NCBI GenBank assembly: GCA_035772405.1
Contig: JAYKKM010000471.1
Coordinates: forward strand, 952,501-1,016,500
Direction of reading: 5' to 3'
Source of the DNA: Chrysogorgia sp. JL179-B06
Lineage: Eukaryota; Cnidaria; Anthozoa; Scleralcyonacea; Chrysogorgiidae
Length of the DNA: 64,000 nt
Every line of letters begins with the position of its first letter. The first letter of the stretch is position 1. This document shows, piece by piece, positions 32,782 to 43,352 of this stretch. The notes under the pieces were generated by a model, which saw only the letters and a program-made list of their open reading frames with translations, had not been told where the DNA came from and did not search any database. The translations under genes and the position numbers were made by a program.

Positions 32782-33150
32782 ATGATTGAAACAATTTTAA
32801 GAGTTGTTCTTTATTTTCAATATTTTAACCAAGGAGAAATTGGATATTTATTTTGGTTATGTGGATTATTTGATTATTATCGTGGAAAATATGTCAAATT
32901 CCCCATTATGGATCGTGAAAAAAATCAATTCCACGAAGAAAGAAGCTCTACAGTTTATATGAAAAAAATCAAGGGAACCAATGGAATGGGAACCTATTTT
33001 ATTCTAGAAGATCGCTTCTATTATATGAAACCGAATTTACAAGCAAGTCAAAGAAAATATTCCTTGAAGAGAACACTCTTTCAACGTACTATACTAGTTG
33101 AATCAGACGAGTTATGCTGTAGTTTTTTATTCATTTCCCGATTGTTTTAA
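32782..33150 (+). CDS. Hypothetical protein, 122 codons, element D
   Basis: Starts MIETILRVVLYFQYFNQGEI, a hydrophobic and aromatic N-terminus, followed by a basic C-terminal half. Preceded by a TATAAAG-like tract. Not recognised. The last residues (ELCCSFLFISRLF) look out of character and may follow a slip. Confidence 0.4.
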   Translation: MIETILRVVLYFQYFNQGEIGYLFWLCGLFDYYRGKYVKFPIMDREKNQFHEERSSTVYMKKIKGTNGMGTYFILEDRFYYMKPNLQASQRKYSLKRTLFQRTILVESDELCCSFLFISRLF

Positions 33151-33173
33151 AGGATTATTTATTTTATTACGTA

Positions 33174-33652
33174 TTGAAAATCACTCAGATTTATTTCAAT
33201 TCTTTTTTTGAAGTGGTAAGATTTGAGAATTGGAAAAAGCAAACATGCCGTTTGGTTGTTCGTACAGACTCGTGGGGTGGTTTGGAAATTTGTTATCAGC
33301 ATCAAGATAACGAATTATCTGATGATGCAATAGAATTTGACGATGATCCAACACCAACAACCAGCAACAACAACGCAACGTCAAGTGAAATCGTATGGTC
33401 TGATGACGGGGTAGTTTTCATATTAAAAAGAAAGATTCCTTGGATGAATATATTATTGCCCTAAGAAATTATAATCATGCTACAGGCCATAAATCCCCAC
33501 CTACCACAGTCAAAAAACGAGTATTGAAGAAACATAAACCCCTTATGACACTCAATTTTGACGACGACGTCGATGACGACGACAACGATGTCGAAAAGAT
33601 TAAGAAAATAAAAGTAGAAAGTGATGATGAAGTTTGTTTACCAAAAATTTAA
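33174..33652 (+). pseudogene. Acidic hypothetical protein of element D (frameshifted)
   Basis: The frame 33174-33464 runs into the overlapping frame 33440-33652. The first contains RLVVRTDSWGGLEICYQHQD and an acidic-threonine linker; the second has a lysine-rich block and a DDDVDDDDNDVEK tract. The overlap at 33440-33464 suggests one gene with a frame change. No family recognised. Confidence 0.45.
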
Positions 33653-33883
33653 GTCCAACAATACTTTCAGAAAATTTTTATTATCGTTTTAGATGTTGTA
33701 AAAATATTCAAGATACATTATGTTTATATGGTAATACTATAAATAAAGAGTTAGCAAGTAAAAATATATTTTATGGTAATATAAAGTAGATTTTTAAGTA
33801 GATTTTATGGGGATATTACGCGATAAAGAACTCGTTGATGAACTTGAAGAATATTATACTTATTTTATTTCTTTATTTTAGAA

Positions 33884-34840
33884 ATGAATAAAAAGAAAAA
33901 AACTAAATTTTCTGCTGACTTTATTGAAAAAGCTTCAAGATTATTAAAAGGAGAGACATTAACTGATGCTGATTATTCTAATTATAGATTACATAGTAGT
34001 AGTAAAAAAAAATATATAGACGTTTGAAATATTCTGTTAATAAAAATAATGAACAATGGGAAATTGGTTTAGCTGAAAATAAAGATTTAGCCCGATATAA
34101 TAATCAATATCGTTATTGGTTGGTGTGTATTGATATTTTTTCAAGATTTTGCTGGGTAAAATTAATAAAAAAGAAAACGTCTAATAATGTTAAAAATAAA
34201 TTTGAAAGTATTCTTATTGAAGAAGGAATAGCTCCTCTTAAAATTCAAAGTGATGAAGGAACAGAATTTCAAGATATACGTACGAAATTAAGTAAAAAGT
34301 ATAATTTTGAAGTATTTCATACGTATAATAGAGAAATAAAAGCATCCCATGTGGAACGTGTAATTGGAACTTTAAAAACAATGGTTCATCGTGTTTTAAC
34401 AATGACTGGAGAATTTGAATATATTCAGTATTTACCCCTTATTGTTAATCGTTATAATAATTACCCACATAAAGCATGAGCTGGTGCAACACCTTTTGAA
34501 ATTTATCGTGAAGAAAAAAAAGGGAAAATACGTAAAGTAAAAAATAAAATAGTACGTGATCATTTAAATTATCCTATTCCTACTCAAGATCTGATACAAG
34601 AAGGAACTCGTGTTCGTATTGTAAGAGTAAAAAATAATATTTTTGAAAAAGTAGTCTTCGACGATGGACTAATGAGATATTTTTTATTAAAAAAGTATTT
34701 ATCACTGATCCCGTTGCATATCAATTAGAAGACGTACTACGTGAAGAAATTAAAGGAATTTTTTATCGTGCTGAATTACAAGTTTTTAAAAAAAAAAGAA
34801 TTTCCACATTGCTAGTAATTCAAAATCAAGAGGACTTCAA
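33884..34840 (+). pseudogene. Polinton rve-family integrase, element D
   Basis: Starts MNKKKKTKFSADF with a short helical N-terminal part. A frame slip in the A run near 34010 leads into the catalytic core: IGLAENKDLARYNNQYRYWL, CIDIFSRFCWVKLI, IQSDEGTEFQD and a conserved glutamate in HVERVIGTLKTMVHR. In-frame stop at 34477-34479 and slips near 34675 and 34780 break the C-terminal part, which still reads DPVAYQLEDVLREEIKGIFY. It would insert the element with short target duplications. The N-terminal half differs from the C2 integrase and no chromodomain was seen. Confidence 0.85.
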
Positions 34841-34890
34841 AAGAATTTGATTAATGATTTTGAAATGAAAATTCACAGCCTATTGATGCT

Positions 34891-35752
34891 TTGAACAATG
34901 AATGTTTTTTAGAAGTTTTACAAGTTTGTTATCCCCAAACAACTAAAAATATTGTCCGTGATGAATGTTTTTTTTCATTTATCATAACCTATAAGAATTT
35001 TATACCCGAAGAAATTAATAATACGGTATACGCAAACAGTGAGTTCGTTTTTACATCGGGTAAATTTATTACACCCGACGGAATTTATGATTTATCTTCA
35101 TTAATTATATTTTTAAATAATATCTTTAAAGGATTTGAAATTTTTTTAGAATCGGATAAATTGGGAAAGTAATTATTAATGTTAATGTTGAGATTGAGTA
35201 TTGTGTATATGAAACCAATAGTAAAGCAGTTGATGGGTTGAATTTAAATGTATTTCGATTATCTAACAAGACTACGTTAGAAAAAAAAGGTATTCAATAT
35301 GCTTCTTTTAATCAAAAGATTAATATATTATTTTCACAAAAATTAGCTTTTATGCTGGGTTTAAAAAATGAAAAAGATCTTGAAATCGTTCCCTCTTGTT
35401 TGAAATAAAAAAAGATAACCTTACACCCCATACCCTTTTTTCCAAACATTTTGATTACTTACCCGATGTATCTGACGGATTAAATAAAATGTTTATATAT
35501 TGTGATGAAATAGAACTAGCGTTAGTTGGTGATAGTTGTGCTGAATTGTTAACAACAGTTCCCATTCAATGGAATCAACAAGGTGGTGGGGGGAATGGAT
35601 AATTAGTTTGTTATAGCCCGCCAAAATCATTGAGAAAATTTAAAAAAGAATTATAAGAGAAATTCATATTAAAGTTAAAGATACTACAGGAAAGTTAGTT
35701 TATTTTGATTCAGGAACGCTTAGTATTGATTGTTCAATACATTCAACATAAT
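34891..35752 (+). pseudogene. Penton-like minor capsid protein, element D
   Basis: First part (34891-35172): LEVLQVCYPQTT ... FTSGKFITPDGIYDLSSLI, like the N-terminal strands of Polinton penton proteins. After several frame changes the C-terminal part (35396-35602 and on to about 35750) reads KMFIYCDEIELALVGDSCAE, LLTTVPIQW and, shifted, DTTGKLVYFDSGTL. The order and spacing match the single-jelly-roll penton family. A decayed capsid-vertex gene. Confidence 0.65.
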
Positions 35753-36233
35753 GCTTTTGATTATTCTTGAAAAAAAAAATGGGGAAATGATAATTAAAAA
35801 ATATAAATTATTTTATCCTTTTTCTCTTTACATTTTAGTAAATAGTGGGAAAAATTTTTTATGGAATTTAAATTCGATTGAATATAAAAATATAAAAAAT
35901 TCATTTCGAATTACTTGTGCAAAAAAAATGGATTTCAGTTCTATAAAACAATCAAAAAAAATATATAATGGAACGATTTCAGTTTCTTCATCTACTATCA
36001 TTCCTAATCCAAAACAACGTTTTTATATACTATAAAAGAATTATTTCATATTAACGAAAAAAATCCTTATACATCATTAAATGATGAAAAAAAATTCCCC
36101 TATTTTTTATTTATGAGTGATCAAGAGGCTAAACAATCACTACAGTTCTTTATTAACTATGAGAATAGCGTACCGTTAAAAGGTGAAGAAATCAAGATAA
36201 ATATAAATTTATTTGAGGAAAAAAATAATGACT
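35730..36233 (+). pseudogene. Unknown element D gene (frameshifted)
   Basis: Frame 35730-36035 continues in another frame to the TGA at about 36231-36233 with FPYFLFMSDQEAKQSLQFF and NINLFEEKNND. No family recognised. Lies between penton and the small core-like genes. Confidence 0.4.
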
Positions 36234-36235
36234 GA

Positions 36236-36639
36236 AAAAAAAACATGAACGTAGAAAATTATGCTGAATTGTTAAATGGTAGAAATCGTGGAAATAATTA
36301 TTCATCATCATATTTTTTTGTGAAAAGAATAAATAAAGAAAATCCAACAAAGAAATAAATTTATTAAATGATGGTGTAGGATTACCCCCAAATTTAAATT
36401 TAGATACTTATTATACAAGTGATAATAAAAAAATAATAAAAAAAATGGATCCAAATGTAATACGTTTTTTACAAAATAGATAAACTGTAAAAAAGTATAA
36501 ATAAAAAAAATGTTATATAAAAAAATCATTTTTTAATGTTGTGGATATTATTATTATTTTTATTGTTGTGGATATTGTTTTTTTTAAAAAAAAAATAAAT
36601 GATGCGTAAAAAATATATAAAAAAAAGAAAAAACAAAAG
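36236..36639 (+). other. Cluster of short broken reading frames
   Basis: Small asparagine- and lysine-rich frames starting near 36246 (MNVENYAELLNGRNRG) and 36600 (MMRKKYIKKRKNKR). The last is basic enough to be a DNA-binding core peptide. AT content is extreme and nothing is firmly assignable. Confidence 0.35.
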
Positions 36640-36759
36640 ATGAATAAGAAACGTAGATAAAAAATACAAAAAGGAGGTTTTGGAGGAGCGTTGGCACTGG
36701 GTATGCTTCTTCCTCAAGTGTTGGGAACGGTTTCAAATATTCTTAAAATTAACGTTTAA
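36640..36759 (+). pseudogene. pX/pVI-like basic-hydrophobic core peptide, element D
   Basis: A 40-codon frame immediately before the capsid gene, MNKKRR then a TAA, then KIQKGGFGGALALGMLLPQV. A basic start, a GG motif and a hydrophobic tail directly upstream of the major capsid gene are typical of the adenovirus-pX-like peptides in Polintons. The stop at codon 7 breaks it. Confidence 0.5.
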
Positions 36760-36765
36760 AAAAAA

Positions 36766-38052
36766 ATGAGTAAAAAAATTGAAGATATAGAAAAAAATGA
36801 CATATTATTTAGTGAACCTTTACAATGTTTTATTTCATCACCGTATAATGATACGTTTACTGAATGTCGTGAAACTGAAATTATTGCGACTCCTGTCGAT
36901 AATCAATCGTCAGTATACACGTTTACAGGACATGGGAATGCCGTTGGATTAATGAAAACAGGTGATGCTAAAATAATGGCTACAGTATCAATTAGAAATG
37001 CTGCTGGAGCTATAGCACCCGCAGACTCGGGGTTTGCGATGGTTACATTACCCCTTCGTACAATGTCGAAAACAAAATAATTAAAAATAAATGAAAATTT
37101 AATTACACCATCAGATAATTTTGCACAATTAGCATCATGGATACAATTTATGATGCGTCAAATACCGTCGGGATATAAAGATAATTCTAGAGAGCTTAAT
37201 TTAGCATATTTAGATACAGCCGAACATATGAGCGATATCACTGGTTTCACTGATAATGCTAATGTCGTAAATGCAGGAGGGAGACAAAAAGTAATTGCAT
37301 TTCAAAATCAATCACAGCATTTGATAGATGATATTGATTGTTCGTTATTTAGTGAAGGTGGTTCTGAAGTATATATTCCTACTGCGTATAAAGTTGAATT
37401 ACGTTTAACGCGTGCATTAAATACAATTTTAATGATGGGCGCTAATCATGCTAATATGCCCGTTGCTGATACTAGAATTACCCTAGACGATTCCAAAAAA
37501 ATTATCAAATGCAATTAATACAGAAATGATGACCCATAATAAAGAAACATTATATTATACAACCAATTATCGTTGTATTACTGAATCATTAGCTGCAGGA
37601 CGAAACTCACATCAAGTAATCGATGTGTTTAATGGTAGCGTTACTACACGTTTATATATTGTATTTTCTCCATTAGCAAATTGGAACGGGGCATATACTC
37701 ATAATAGTTTTGATTTTACCTGTCCTACTTATGATAATGTTGAAGTTTCGGTAATAACGCTGTTGCTGGGAGAATAGAAAATGATGCTGAAGCTTACTCA
37801 AAATTTCGCTCGGTATTAAATCGTCACTATTCAGAAATGCCCATGACTTATAATGACCTTATAAACGGATATAGTATATTAGCATTTGATTTAACACATA
37901 ATAGAGACTCTCATCTTTCAGTATTACCCATAAGACCGTCAGGAAATGTTAATGTTGATTTTCATTTTTCTCAAAATACAATTGCAGGTGCGTTAATTTG
38001 TATTGGTGAATTTCGAAATGAGATTAAAGCATTTAATTATCAACATTTGTAA
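36766..38052 (+). pseudogene. Polinton major capsid protein (double jelly roll), element D
   Basis: The reading frame of about 429 codons has a stop at 37078-37080, a frame change near 37510 and another near 37752. Family motifs remain in order: FISSPYNDTF and VYTFTGHGN (first strands), LDTAEHMSDITGF, IDCSLFSEGGSEVYIPTAYK, ELRLTRALNTILMMG, and the C-terminal signature YSILAFDLTHN ... RPSGNVNVDFHFS. This signature is that of the classical Polinton capsid protein (F54H12.2 type). It would form the shell of a particle. It is clearly a different lineage from the C-type capsid candidate at 61642. Confidence 0.82.
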
Positions 38053-38437
38053 CAAGGGGATGTACTTATTGAAAGTAAAAATAAAATGAAAGAAGAAATG
38101 CAAAAAGTTAATAATGATCAACGTGTCGCAGAGAGTATGGTTACTTTTTAAAAAAAATAATGAACTAGAAAATGAGGTTAACAATGATGAACCACCCGAA
38201 ATAATGTAAACACCGACTGTTACAAGTGGTCAACAAATAAAATAATTTCTTGAAAAGAAAAAAATTAAAATTAAAGATACAGATATAATAAAATTAAACG
38301 GTGTTGGAATAAACCATCATGATTTATTATACGATTTAACGCATAATGTCAGCAAACAAAACATGTTCAATCTTACACAACATAAGCAGACGGTTGCTTT
38401 AAAAGAATTGAAAAAATTACATATGCCTGCATATTAA
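38053..38437 (+). pseudogene. Element D gene remnant downstream of capsid
   Basis: Short frames follow the capsid stop. The last, from about 38250, reads DIIKLNGVGINHHDLLYDLT and ends LKKLHMPAY with a TAA whose final base is the first base of the C-inv terminus. No family recognised. Confidence 0.35.
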
Positions 38438-38603
38438 GTAGTATAGAGAGTGGGGCTGCGAGCTCATCAATGTTAACCGTAATATAAATACCAAAACATC
38501 ACCAAATTTGTGCCAAGTCACGACTCGACAAATTTGGCGATGTTTCGGTATTTACGTTTACGGTTAACATTGATAAGCTCACAGCCCCACTCTCTATACT
38601 ACT
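38437..38603. repeat. Terminal hairpin of Polinton C-inv
   Basis: Begins AGTAGTATAGAGAGTGGGG and ends with the exact complement CCCCACTCTCTATACTACT; the arms, about 75 bases each, continue through GTTAACCGTAAT-like sequence with few mismatches. The same AGTAGTATAGA start occurs at 43074 and 47772. Polinton termini start with AG, as here. The six bases before it, ATATTA, would be one half of a target duplication whose partner is outside the window. Confidence 0.8.
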
Positions 38604-39046
38604 ATGGCGATCATTAATCAAGCTAGACACCCCTCCCACGTTTTCTACTCAATTGATGTCAAACACACGCAAGACTAACGAGACAATACCAAATCGCGAT
38701 TTTCGCTAAATTTGGTGTCATTTCAGTCATATTTAAAAATAGAATGTGTCGCTTCGTCATTTTCACATATTTAAAAAATAGAAAGTGCCGTTTCAACATT
38801 TTCACATATTTAAAAATAGAAAGTGTCGCTTCATCATTTTCGCATATTTAAAAAATAGAAAGTGTCGTTTCAACATTTTCGCATTTTTGTTCAACAAACT
38901 ACGACTGCTGTTGTCTCAATTCACGCGCGAAAAAAAACCCACTAGATTTTGATTCTAGTGGTGATGTTTATCCAAATGGATAGCGAAATGGCGCTCTTTT
39001 GATTGGTTAACAACATTGACTAACAGGTGACCAGTTGTTTTGCGAA
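38604..39046. other. Subterminal non-coding region of C-inv
   Basis: No gene. Contains four tandem copies of a unit of about 39 bases (38729-38882; TATTTAAAAATAGAAAGTGT at the start of each) and a short inverted repeat CACTAGATTTTGATTCTAGTG near 38938-38960. Confidence 0.7.
38729..38882. repeat. 39-bp tandem repeat, 4 copies
   Basis: Units share TATTTAAAAATAGAAAGTG, then CGTTTCAACATTTTC or CGCTTCATCATTTTC; copies alternate between the two variants, suggesting an older doubled unit. Confidence 0.8.
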
Positions 39047-39538
39047 TTAGTCCGTTTGTTCACTATTTTCAGTGTTTATCACCTCACTTCTAAAATGGTG
39101 ATCGTACACATATTTCGACGTTGTGATTCCTCCCGACAACAAGCCCAAGAAAGGCACATACGGCGTCACAATCGCGACAATGCTCTCAACGTCTTTTTTT
39201 AGTAACGGGTCTTTTTGCAACTCGTCGTTTAGTTCGTCAGGGTTCTCAATAGCGTTCAACCCATCTAGTAAGCTAGCGAATTTGCTGATTAGCAAGTCAG
39301 TGAGAAAAGCGTTTGCGATTTCCATTCTCTTCAACTCATATTGGCGCCATATCTTGTCGATAACCTTTGCGGACGCTTTTTTAATGTACGCTTCAGACTG
39401 GCTTACCACACCATCACCAGACAGTCTAATAAGTTCGGATCTCCTAACGTCAATATTGTCTTCCACAGTCGAAGTACCATCAGTGTCCTCAACTAATTCC
39501 TCAATCGTGGGGTTTTCTTAACTTTTGCGTTTCACCAT
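39047..39538 (-). pseudogene. Conserved Polinton C-type protein (homologue of 63523 gene), broken
   Basis: The frame from ATG 39538 starts MVKRKS and meets a TAA at 39518-39520 (codon 7). The remaining frame, possibly restarted at ATG 39466, contains KASAKVIDKIWRQYELKRME, FLTDLLISKFASLLDGLNAI and PYVPFLGLLSGGITTSKYVY. These segments align with the same positions of the gene at 63523. Helical, with a hydrophobic C-terminal segment. Function unknown; it follows the ATPase in both elements. Confidence 0.75.
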
Positions 39539-39562
39539 CGCGTTATTACTTATACCCATATT

Positions 39563-40162
39563 TTATTGCGGAATAACAACTTCGTGACTGTATGGGTAGC
39601 GCAGTGAGATTTCAAGTCTAGCGTACTTATTATTTTTTAATGCGGTCACAATTGTCGACGCTTCTTCTTTGCTAATGTGTCCAAGGTAATCGTCAATAAC
39701 AACCTTCATATCACTCCTACTCGGACAGTAAAAGCAAGTGAGCTTACTAATGTTTTCTCTATACGGTTTTGCGATCGACGTCAGTTGTTGTGTGATGACA
39801 ATAACGCTCAACATAAAATGTCGCGCACTAAAAGCCAAGTTAACTAATTGACTAGTCCTATTCTTGACGTCCTGCCCACTTGCACAGTCGTCCAACACAA
39901 TCAGAGTGTTAGTGCCTTTAAAAACATTAGTTACGCACTTGAGAACAGCGTCAACATTATCCTGTGCACAGTCTATCGCTAACACGTCAGGGTCACGTAC
40001 ATATTTCCAATCTTGATACGCTTTATTCCACTCGAAAGTAGGGCAAATCAACACAATGTAGTCAAACTTACCGCGATACTTAGATTCTAGTGTGTCAAGC
40101 AAATAATGTGTCTTACCACAAGCTGTCATCCCAACAACTAACATATTAAACGGAGTTTCCAT
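39563..40162 (-). CDS. A32/FtsK-HerA-like packaging ATPase, C-inv copy
   Basis: Unbroken frame of 199 residues. Walker A is GMTACGKT at residues 11-18, Walker B is NTLIVLDDCASGQ at about 89-101, followed by the sensor-like TQQLTSIAKPYREN. This is the compact DNA-packaging ATPase of Polintons, expected to pump the genome into capsids. It lies 15 bases downstream of the capsid gene. The C2 copy (62898) is similar throughout and 13 residues longer at the C-terminus. It is the only unbroken gene seen in C-inv. Confidence 0.85.
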   Translation of the reverse strand: METPFNMLVVGMTACGKTHYLLDTLESKYRGKFDYIVLICPTFEWNKAYQDWKYVRDPDVLAIDCAQDNVDAVLKCVTNVFKGTNTLIVLDDCASGQDVKNRTSQLVNLAFSARHFMLSVIVITQQLTSIAKPYRENISKLTCFYCPSRSDMKVVIDDYLGHISKEEASTIVTALKNNKYARLEISLRYPYSHEVVIPQ

Positions 40163-40177
40163 TAAATTGCGTTTGAT

Positions 40178-41416
40178 TTAATATTGGATTGATTGCAGCC
40201 CATTGTTCATGAAGTTGACTAATCCATCACTCATCACAAACACCCTACACATAACATTCGCAGTCGTCACTTTCTTAGTGATTTCAAGAAGCACACCAGA
40301 TTGTGTGTTTACGATTTTCTTGCCAGTGGCCACATTGCGATTATCTTGGACGCTCCTCAAGTCGACGACTAACGCAAAGCCATCTTTATAGAACTTCTGT
40401 ATGGTCATGAACTGAGCGTGTTCTTCACCCAACCCAAACAACCGTTTCGCTTCTGCGTAGAACTTCGACTTTGGGATGCCTTGTGAGTACACGCTATTTG
40501 GCACACCTTCAATTGTGACTCTAACACTCTCGATATTCGGATAAAGAAACTCCTCGCTGTCTGTTCGCACCTTATTCGTGAATAGCAACACAATTGCCTT
40601 CATGCTTTTTCTTGGAAGATTAACATTCTCGTTCACAATGGTCGTGCCTTTGTCCCATTCAGTGGTTTTCATCAACGTGACGTGTTCGTATGACAAACTA
40701 CGACCACTTGCATAGCCTGACGTTATTTCATCAGAGAGCTCCTGGTTATCGATCGTCTCATACTCAAGCTAGAGGTTCTCTAGAGTGTATCCACCCACAC
40801 TCTCATTGGTTTGCGCCACCATGATGTCTGTGGCCTTCGGAAGTGTGATCACATACTGTAAGTTGTTGTTCATGCTAAAAGGAGCGTACAACCCGTGGTC
40901 ATTCATGATCTTACCAAGCTTAATCCGCAGTTTCGTTCCAATCACACCAAAAATCAACGCGTCACTAACTTTAGCAACGTTCCCACTTGTTGCACCACTG
41001 TCGTCCTTAGAGATTAGCTTTCTCAAGTTCTCAGAGCCAACACCATAGTCAACCATTTGATCTCGTGCAGTAGCACTTTCCCAAAGGTCGCGATAAACAC
41101 CAGTGTAATTTTCCCCATTGTTGTCATACACAGTTTCCCCAGCTAGTCTCAGAACAAGTTTCTCACAAAGCAACTTGCTCACATTGTTCAAGAACCAACT
41201 TTTGTCATTCGCATTCTTAAAATCGAACACTAAACCCAACGATCCAGGCACCAAACAGCTACTAACCTTGAGCTTCGGCACATCAATGTAAAGTTCCTCA
41301 CCAGGACTGACTTTATTAGGGTTCAACGTGATCACATGCTGCGTTCTCGTCCCTTTTATGACACCCATGGTCGCTCGTCTAAAACCAGGACTCAATTCTG
41401 CTGACGTGACGTTCAT
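40178..41416 (-). pseudogene. C-type major capsid protein candidate, one nonsense codon
   Basis: Frame of 413 codons including stop, the same length as the C2 copy at 61642. A single TAG at 40769-40771 interrupts the motif ENL-LEYE. Everything else is collinear: ATMGVIKGTRTQHVITLNPN near the N-terminus, KLVLRLAGETVYDN near residue 95, HGLYAPFSMNNNLQYVITLP, SYEHVTLMKTTEWDKG and GVPNSVYSQGIPKSKFYAEA. Its role is inferred from position between the membrane gene and the packaging ATPase, and from a beta-rich pattern consistent with a double jelly roll. Confidence 0.75.
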
Positions 41417-41468
41417 ATACTTTACACATATTTTGTTATCCTCGAAGCTGAGGCCCTCGAAGATGAGA

Positions 41469-42885
41469 CTACCGTTTTAGCTTGTAATAATCGTAAACAA
41501 ACCACGCAAATATCACCGCGAGTACCCACAGATTTTGAGCCAACCATGCGAGACCCTTCGCACCCAACGTCAACGCATTATAAACCAAGTTAGCCAACCC
41601 AACAGCCCATGGACCCATCTTCGTTATCGCGTTCTTAACAGCCTGCGCAAATGACCTCGTGGCCATAGCGCCTTTCACAACAGCGGACCTCCCAGCGATA
41701 ATAATAGTTGTTATAATCCCAGCCACTGAAATTGCCACAGCGCTCAACCCAACCACATTTTCTTTAGCCCATTCCTTAAATTTCTGAAACCTGTCAATGT
41801 CGACTTCTTGTTGCTCTCTAACCTCTTCTACTTGTCGCTGCCCTAAAGTTACGTATTTAGCTCGCGTAAGTCCAATCACTCTTTCATGTAGATCAACATA
41901 CTCTTCACCCTCTGCAATCGTAAGGTTTTCTCTATCAAGCTCCACCAATCTCCCATTCGTCTCATCTATCGTCTCTTGAAAGTGGTCTGCCTGCACTTGC
42001 AGTGCGCCATCATCACCCACTCTTGATTCACGCAACACACCATCACTTGGATTAAGCACACCATTCAGCTCGCGGTTTTCGTCTGGTGATAGCCCAGGTA
42101 TGTCGACATAGCCCACTCTTGTCTCAATTACTGGGAAGTCATCCGGGGTTACTTCTGTTGTGACAGCTGTTGTCTCTGTATTCTCAGGGATTTGACTAAC
42201 TAACTGTCTGAACTGTTCAATCGCGTTTTTACTACTCGCGTCTTTACTTTAGATCAAGCCTTTTTTCCCAGGTATTAGAATTCGTTTGGGTTTTCCATAT
42301 TTACCATCTTTGTTTATCGGTTTGAAAAGAATAGCCCCTGAGTCCGTAACCCACGACCTGTTGACTATTTTCCTTGACGCGTCGTCACGGCCGAGTCCCT
42401 TTTTGCTTAATTTACGTATTTTCCTATTTATTAGCTTGATTCTTTTTACATTGTTTTCTGTTAGCTCTTTGTTGGATGCTTTTAGCTCACCCAGTCTTTT
42501 CTTAATTTCCTCCTCGTCTTCAAAAGCTAGACTGAAACTTACGTCATTGACGTCACCATATGACTCCTGTTCAACAAACTCTACTGTTGGGACTTCTGTG
42601 TTAGTCCCCCTTATTGTCACCGTCTTACCATCATCAGTGTCGATAAATGACGTCTCTTTTTCTCGAAACCTTCTCTCTTGCTCATTCTGCAATCTAATCA
42701 TTTTCTCAAACAATTTATCATACTCAACACGCTCGACGTCTGGCATAACATCGCCGGCGTACTTATCGTCAAGTAAAATGTAATCTTGAGTAACACTTTC
42801 AAGTTCGGCATCTATTTGATCATCAGTAGACTCTACCAAGGTTCTCCATCTCAATCTCGTCGAAATCTCCCCCACCTTCAGCCAT
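41469..42885 (-). pseudogene. C-type membrane protein with coiled coil, broken copy
   Basis: Homologue of the 60312 gene. ATG at 42885 gives MAEGGGDFDEIEME, a frame change near 42845 follows, and the main frame then runs with one TAA at 42249-42251. Shared segments include SRVGDDGALQVQADHFQETI, the charged coiled coil QRQVEEVREQQEVDIDRF, a membrane segment VAISVAGIITTIIIAG and the C-terminal NLWVLAVIFAWFVYDYYK. A second initiation at about 42116 would yield only the C-terminal half. Confidence 0.75.
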
Positions 42886-42896
42886 ATTACATTAGC

Positions 42897-42950
42897 TCAC
42901 ATTTTGAATATCGCTTTCTGGTATCCATGAATCACGTTTGCTTTTAGTTT
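42897..42950 (-). pseudogene. Integrase chromodomain tail remnant
   Basis: Minus strand reads RDSWIPESDIQNVS and a stop 11 bases before the membrane gene start, matching NSWIPETDIQNIE at the end of the C2 integrase. Only these last 15 or so codons are present. Confidence 0.75.
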
Positions 42951-43073
42951 AAATCATTGTACGCAAGCCACGCGAATGTTGCTGCAAACACCCACAGATT
43001 TTGAGCTAACCAGGCGAGACCCTTCGCACCTACCACCAGCGCGTCATAAACTAAGTTAGCCAATCCAACAGCT
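42951..43073 (-). pseudogene. Second copy of the membrane-gene 3' end
   Basis: This 123-base stretch repeats, with changes, the last 120 bases of the membrane gene at 41480-41600 (GLAWLAQNLWVFA-type sequence ending in YNDLN stop). It adjoins the integrase tail on one side and the C1 terminus on the other, so C-inv carried a rearranged second copy. Confidence 0.75.
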
Positions 43074-43291
43074 AGTAGTATAGAAACTGGGGCTACCAGC
43101 ACACTTTTCCCATTTTTCATGTCTCAACTTTTTTCTCTGGTTAACGCAGCACTTTTTTCGTTTTTGGATTCCACATATAATTTTCGAGCAAATATGTGGT
43201 ACCAAAAAACGGAAAAAGTGCTGCGTTCTCCAGAGAAGTTGAGACATTCAAATGGAAAAAGTTTGCTGTTACCCCCAGTTTCGAGACTACT
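43074..43291. repeat. Terminal hairpin of C1
   Basis: Arms of about 100 bases: the left begins AGTAGTATAGAAACTGGGG, the right ends CCCAGTTTCGAGACTACT. Internal pairs include CACTTTTTTCGTTTTT with the complement ACGGAAAAAGTG. The loop near 43178-43193 reads ATAATTTTCGAGCAAAT. Confidence 0.8.
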
Positions 43292-43352
43292 AACAGGTGA
43301 TGTGTCACATGGTTTGGAGCCTTTGAGACATGTCTCAGCTAGTAACAAGATT

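Larger units (their letters stand above)
30082..38436. mobile_element. Decayed AT-rich Polinton/Maverick (element D)
   Basis: A block far richer in A and T than its neighbours, holding in order small unknown genes, an rve integrase, a penton-like protein, a pX-like basic peptide and a Polinton-type major capsid protein, nearly all on the plus strand. Most are broken by stops or slips in A runs. No polymerase, ATPase or protease was found. The block ends at 38436 exactly where the terminal hairpin of element C-inv starts, so it may continue beyond the nested elements. Left boundary uncertain. Confidence 0.75.
38437..43073 (-). mobile_element. Polinton C-inv (one end, inverted, interrupted)
   Basis: From the terminal hairpin inward, all on the minus strand: 139-residue-type protein, packaging ATPase, capsid candidate, membrane protein and an integrase tail. 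This is the mirror image of the right part of C2 (59226-64000) with the same order and spacing. It stops at 43073 where the terminus of C1 begins. Confidence 0.8.

Noticed and set aside
32782..33150. Adenain-type protease in element D
   Set aside because: No His-Asp-Cys catalytic pattern could be found; no protease was seen in any of the Polintons in this window.
40785..41048. Plus-strand ORF opposite the capsid candidate
   Set aside because: Shadow of the minus-strand gene; no independent motif.
43119..43352. N-terminal extension of the C1 polymerase
   Set aside because: It is encoded in the terminal hairpin, is not similar to the equivalent C2 extension over most of its length, and a shared ATG lies downstream.
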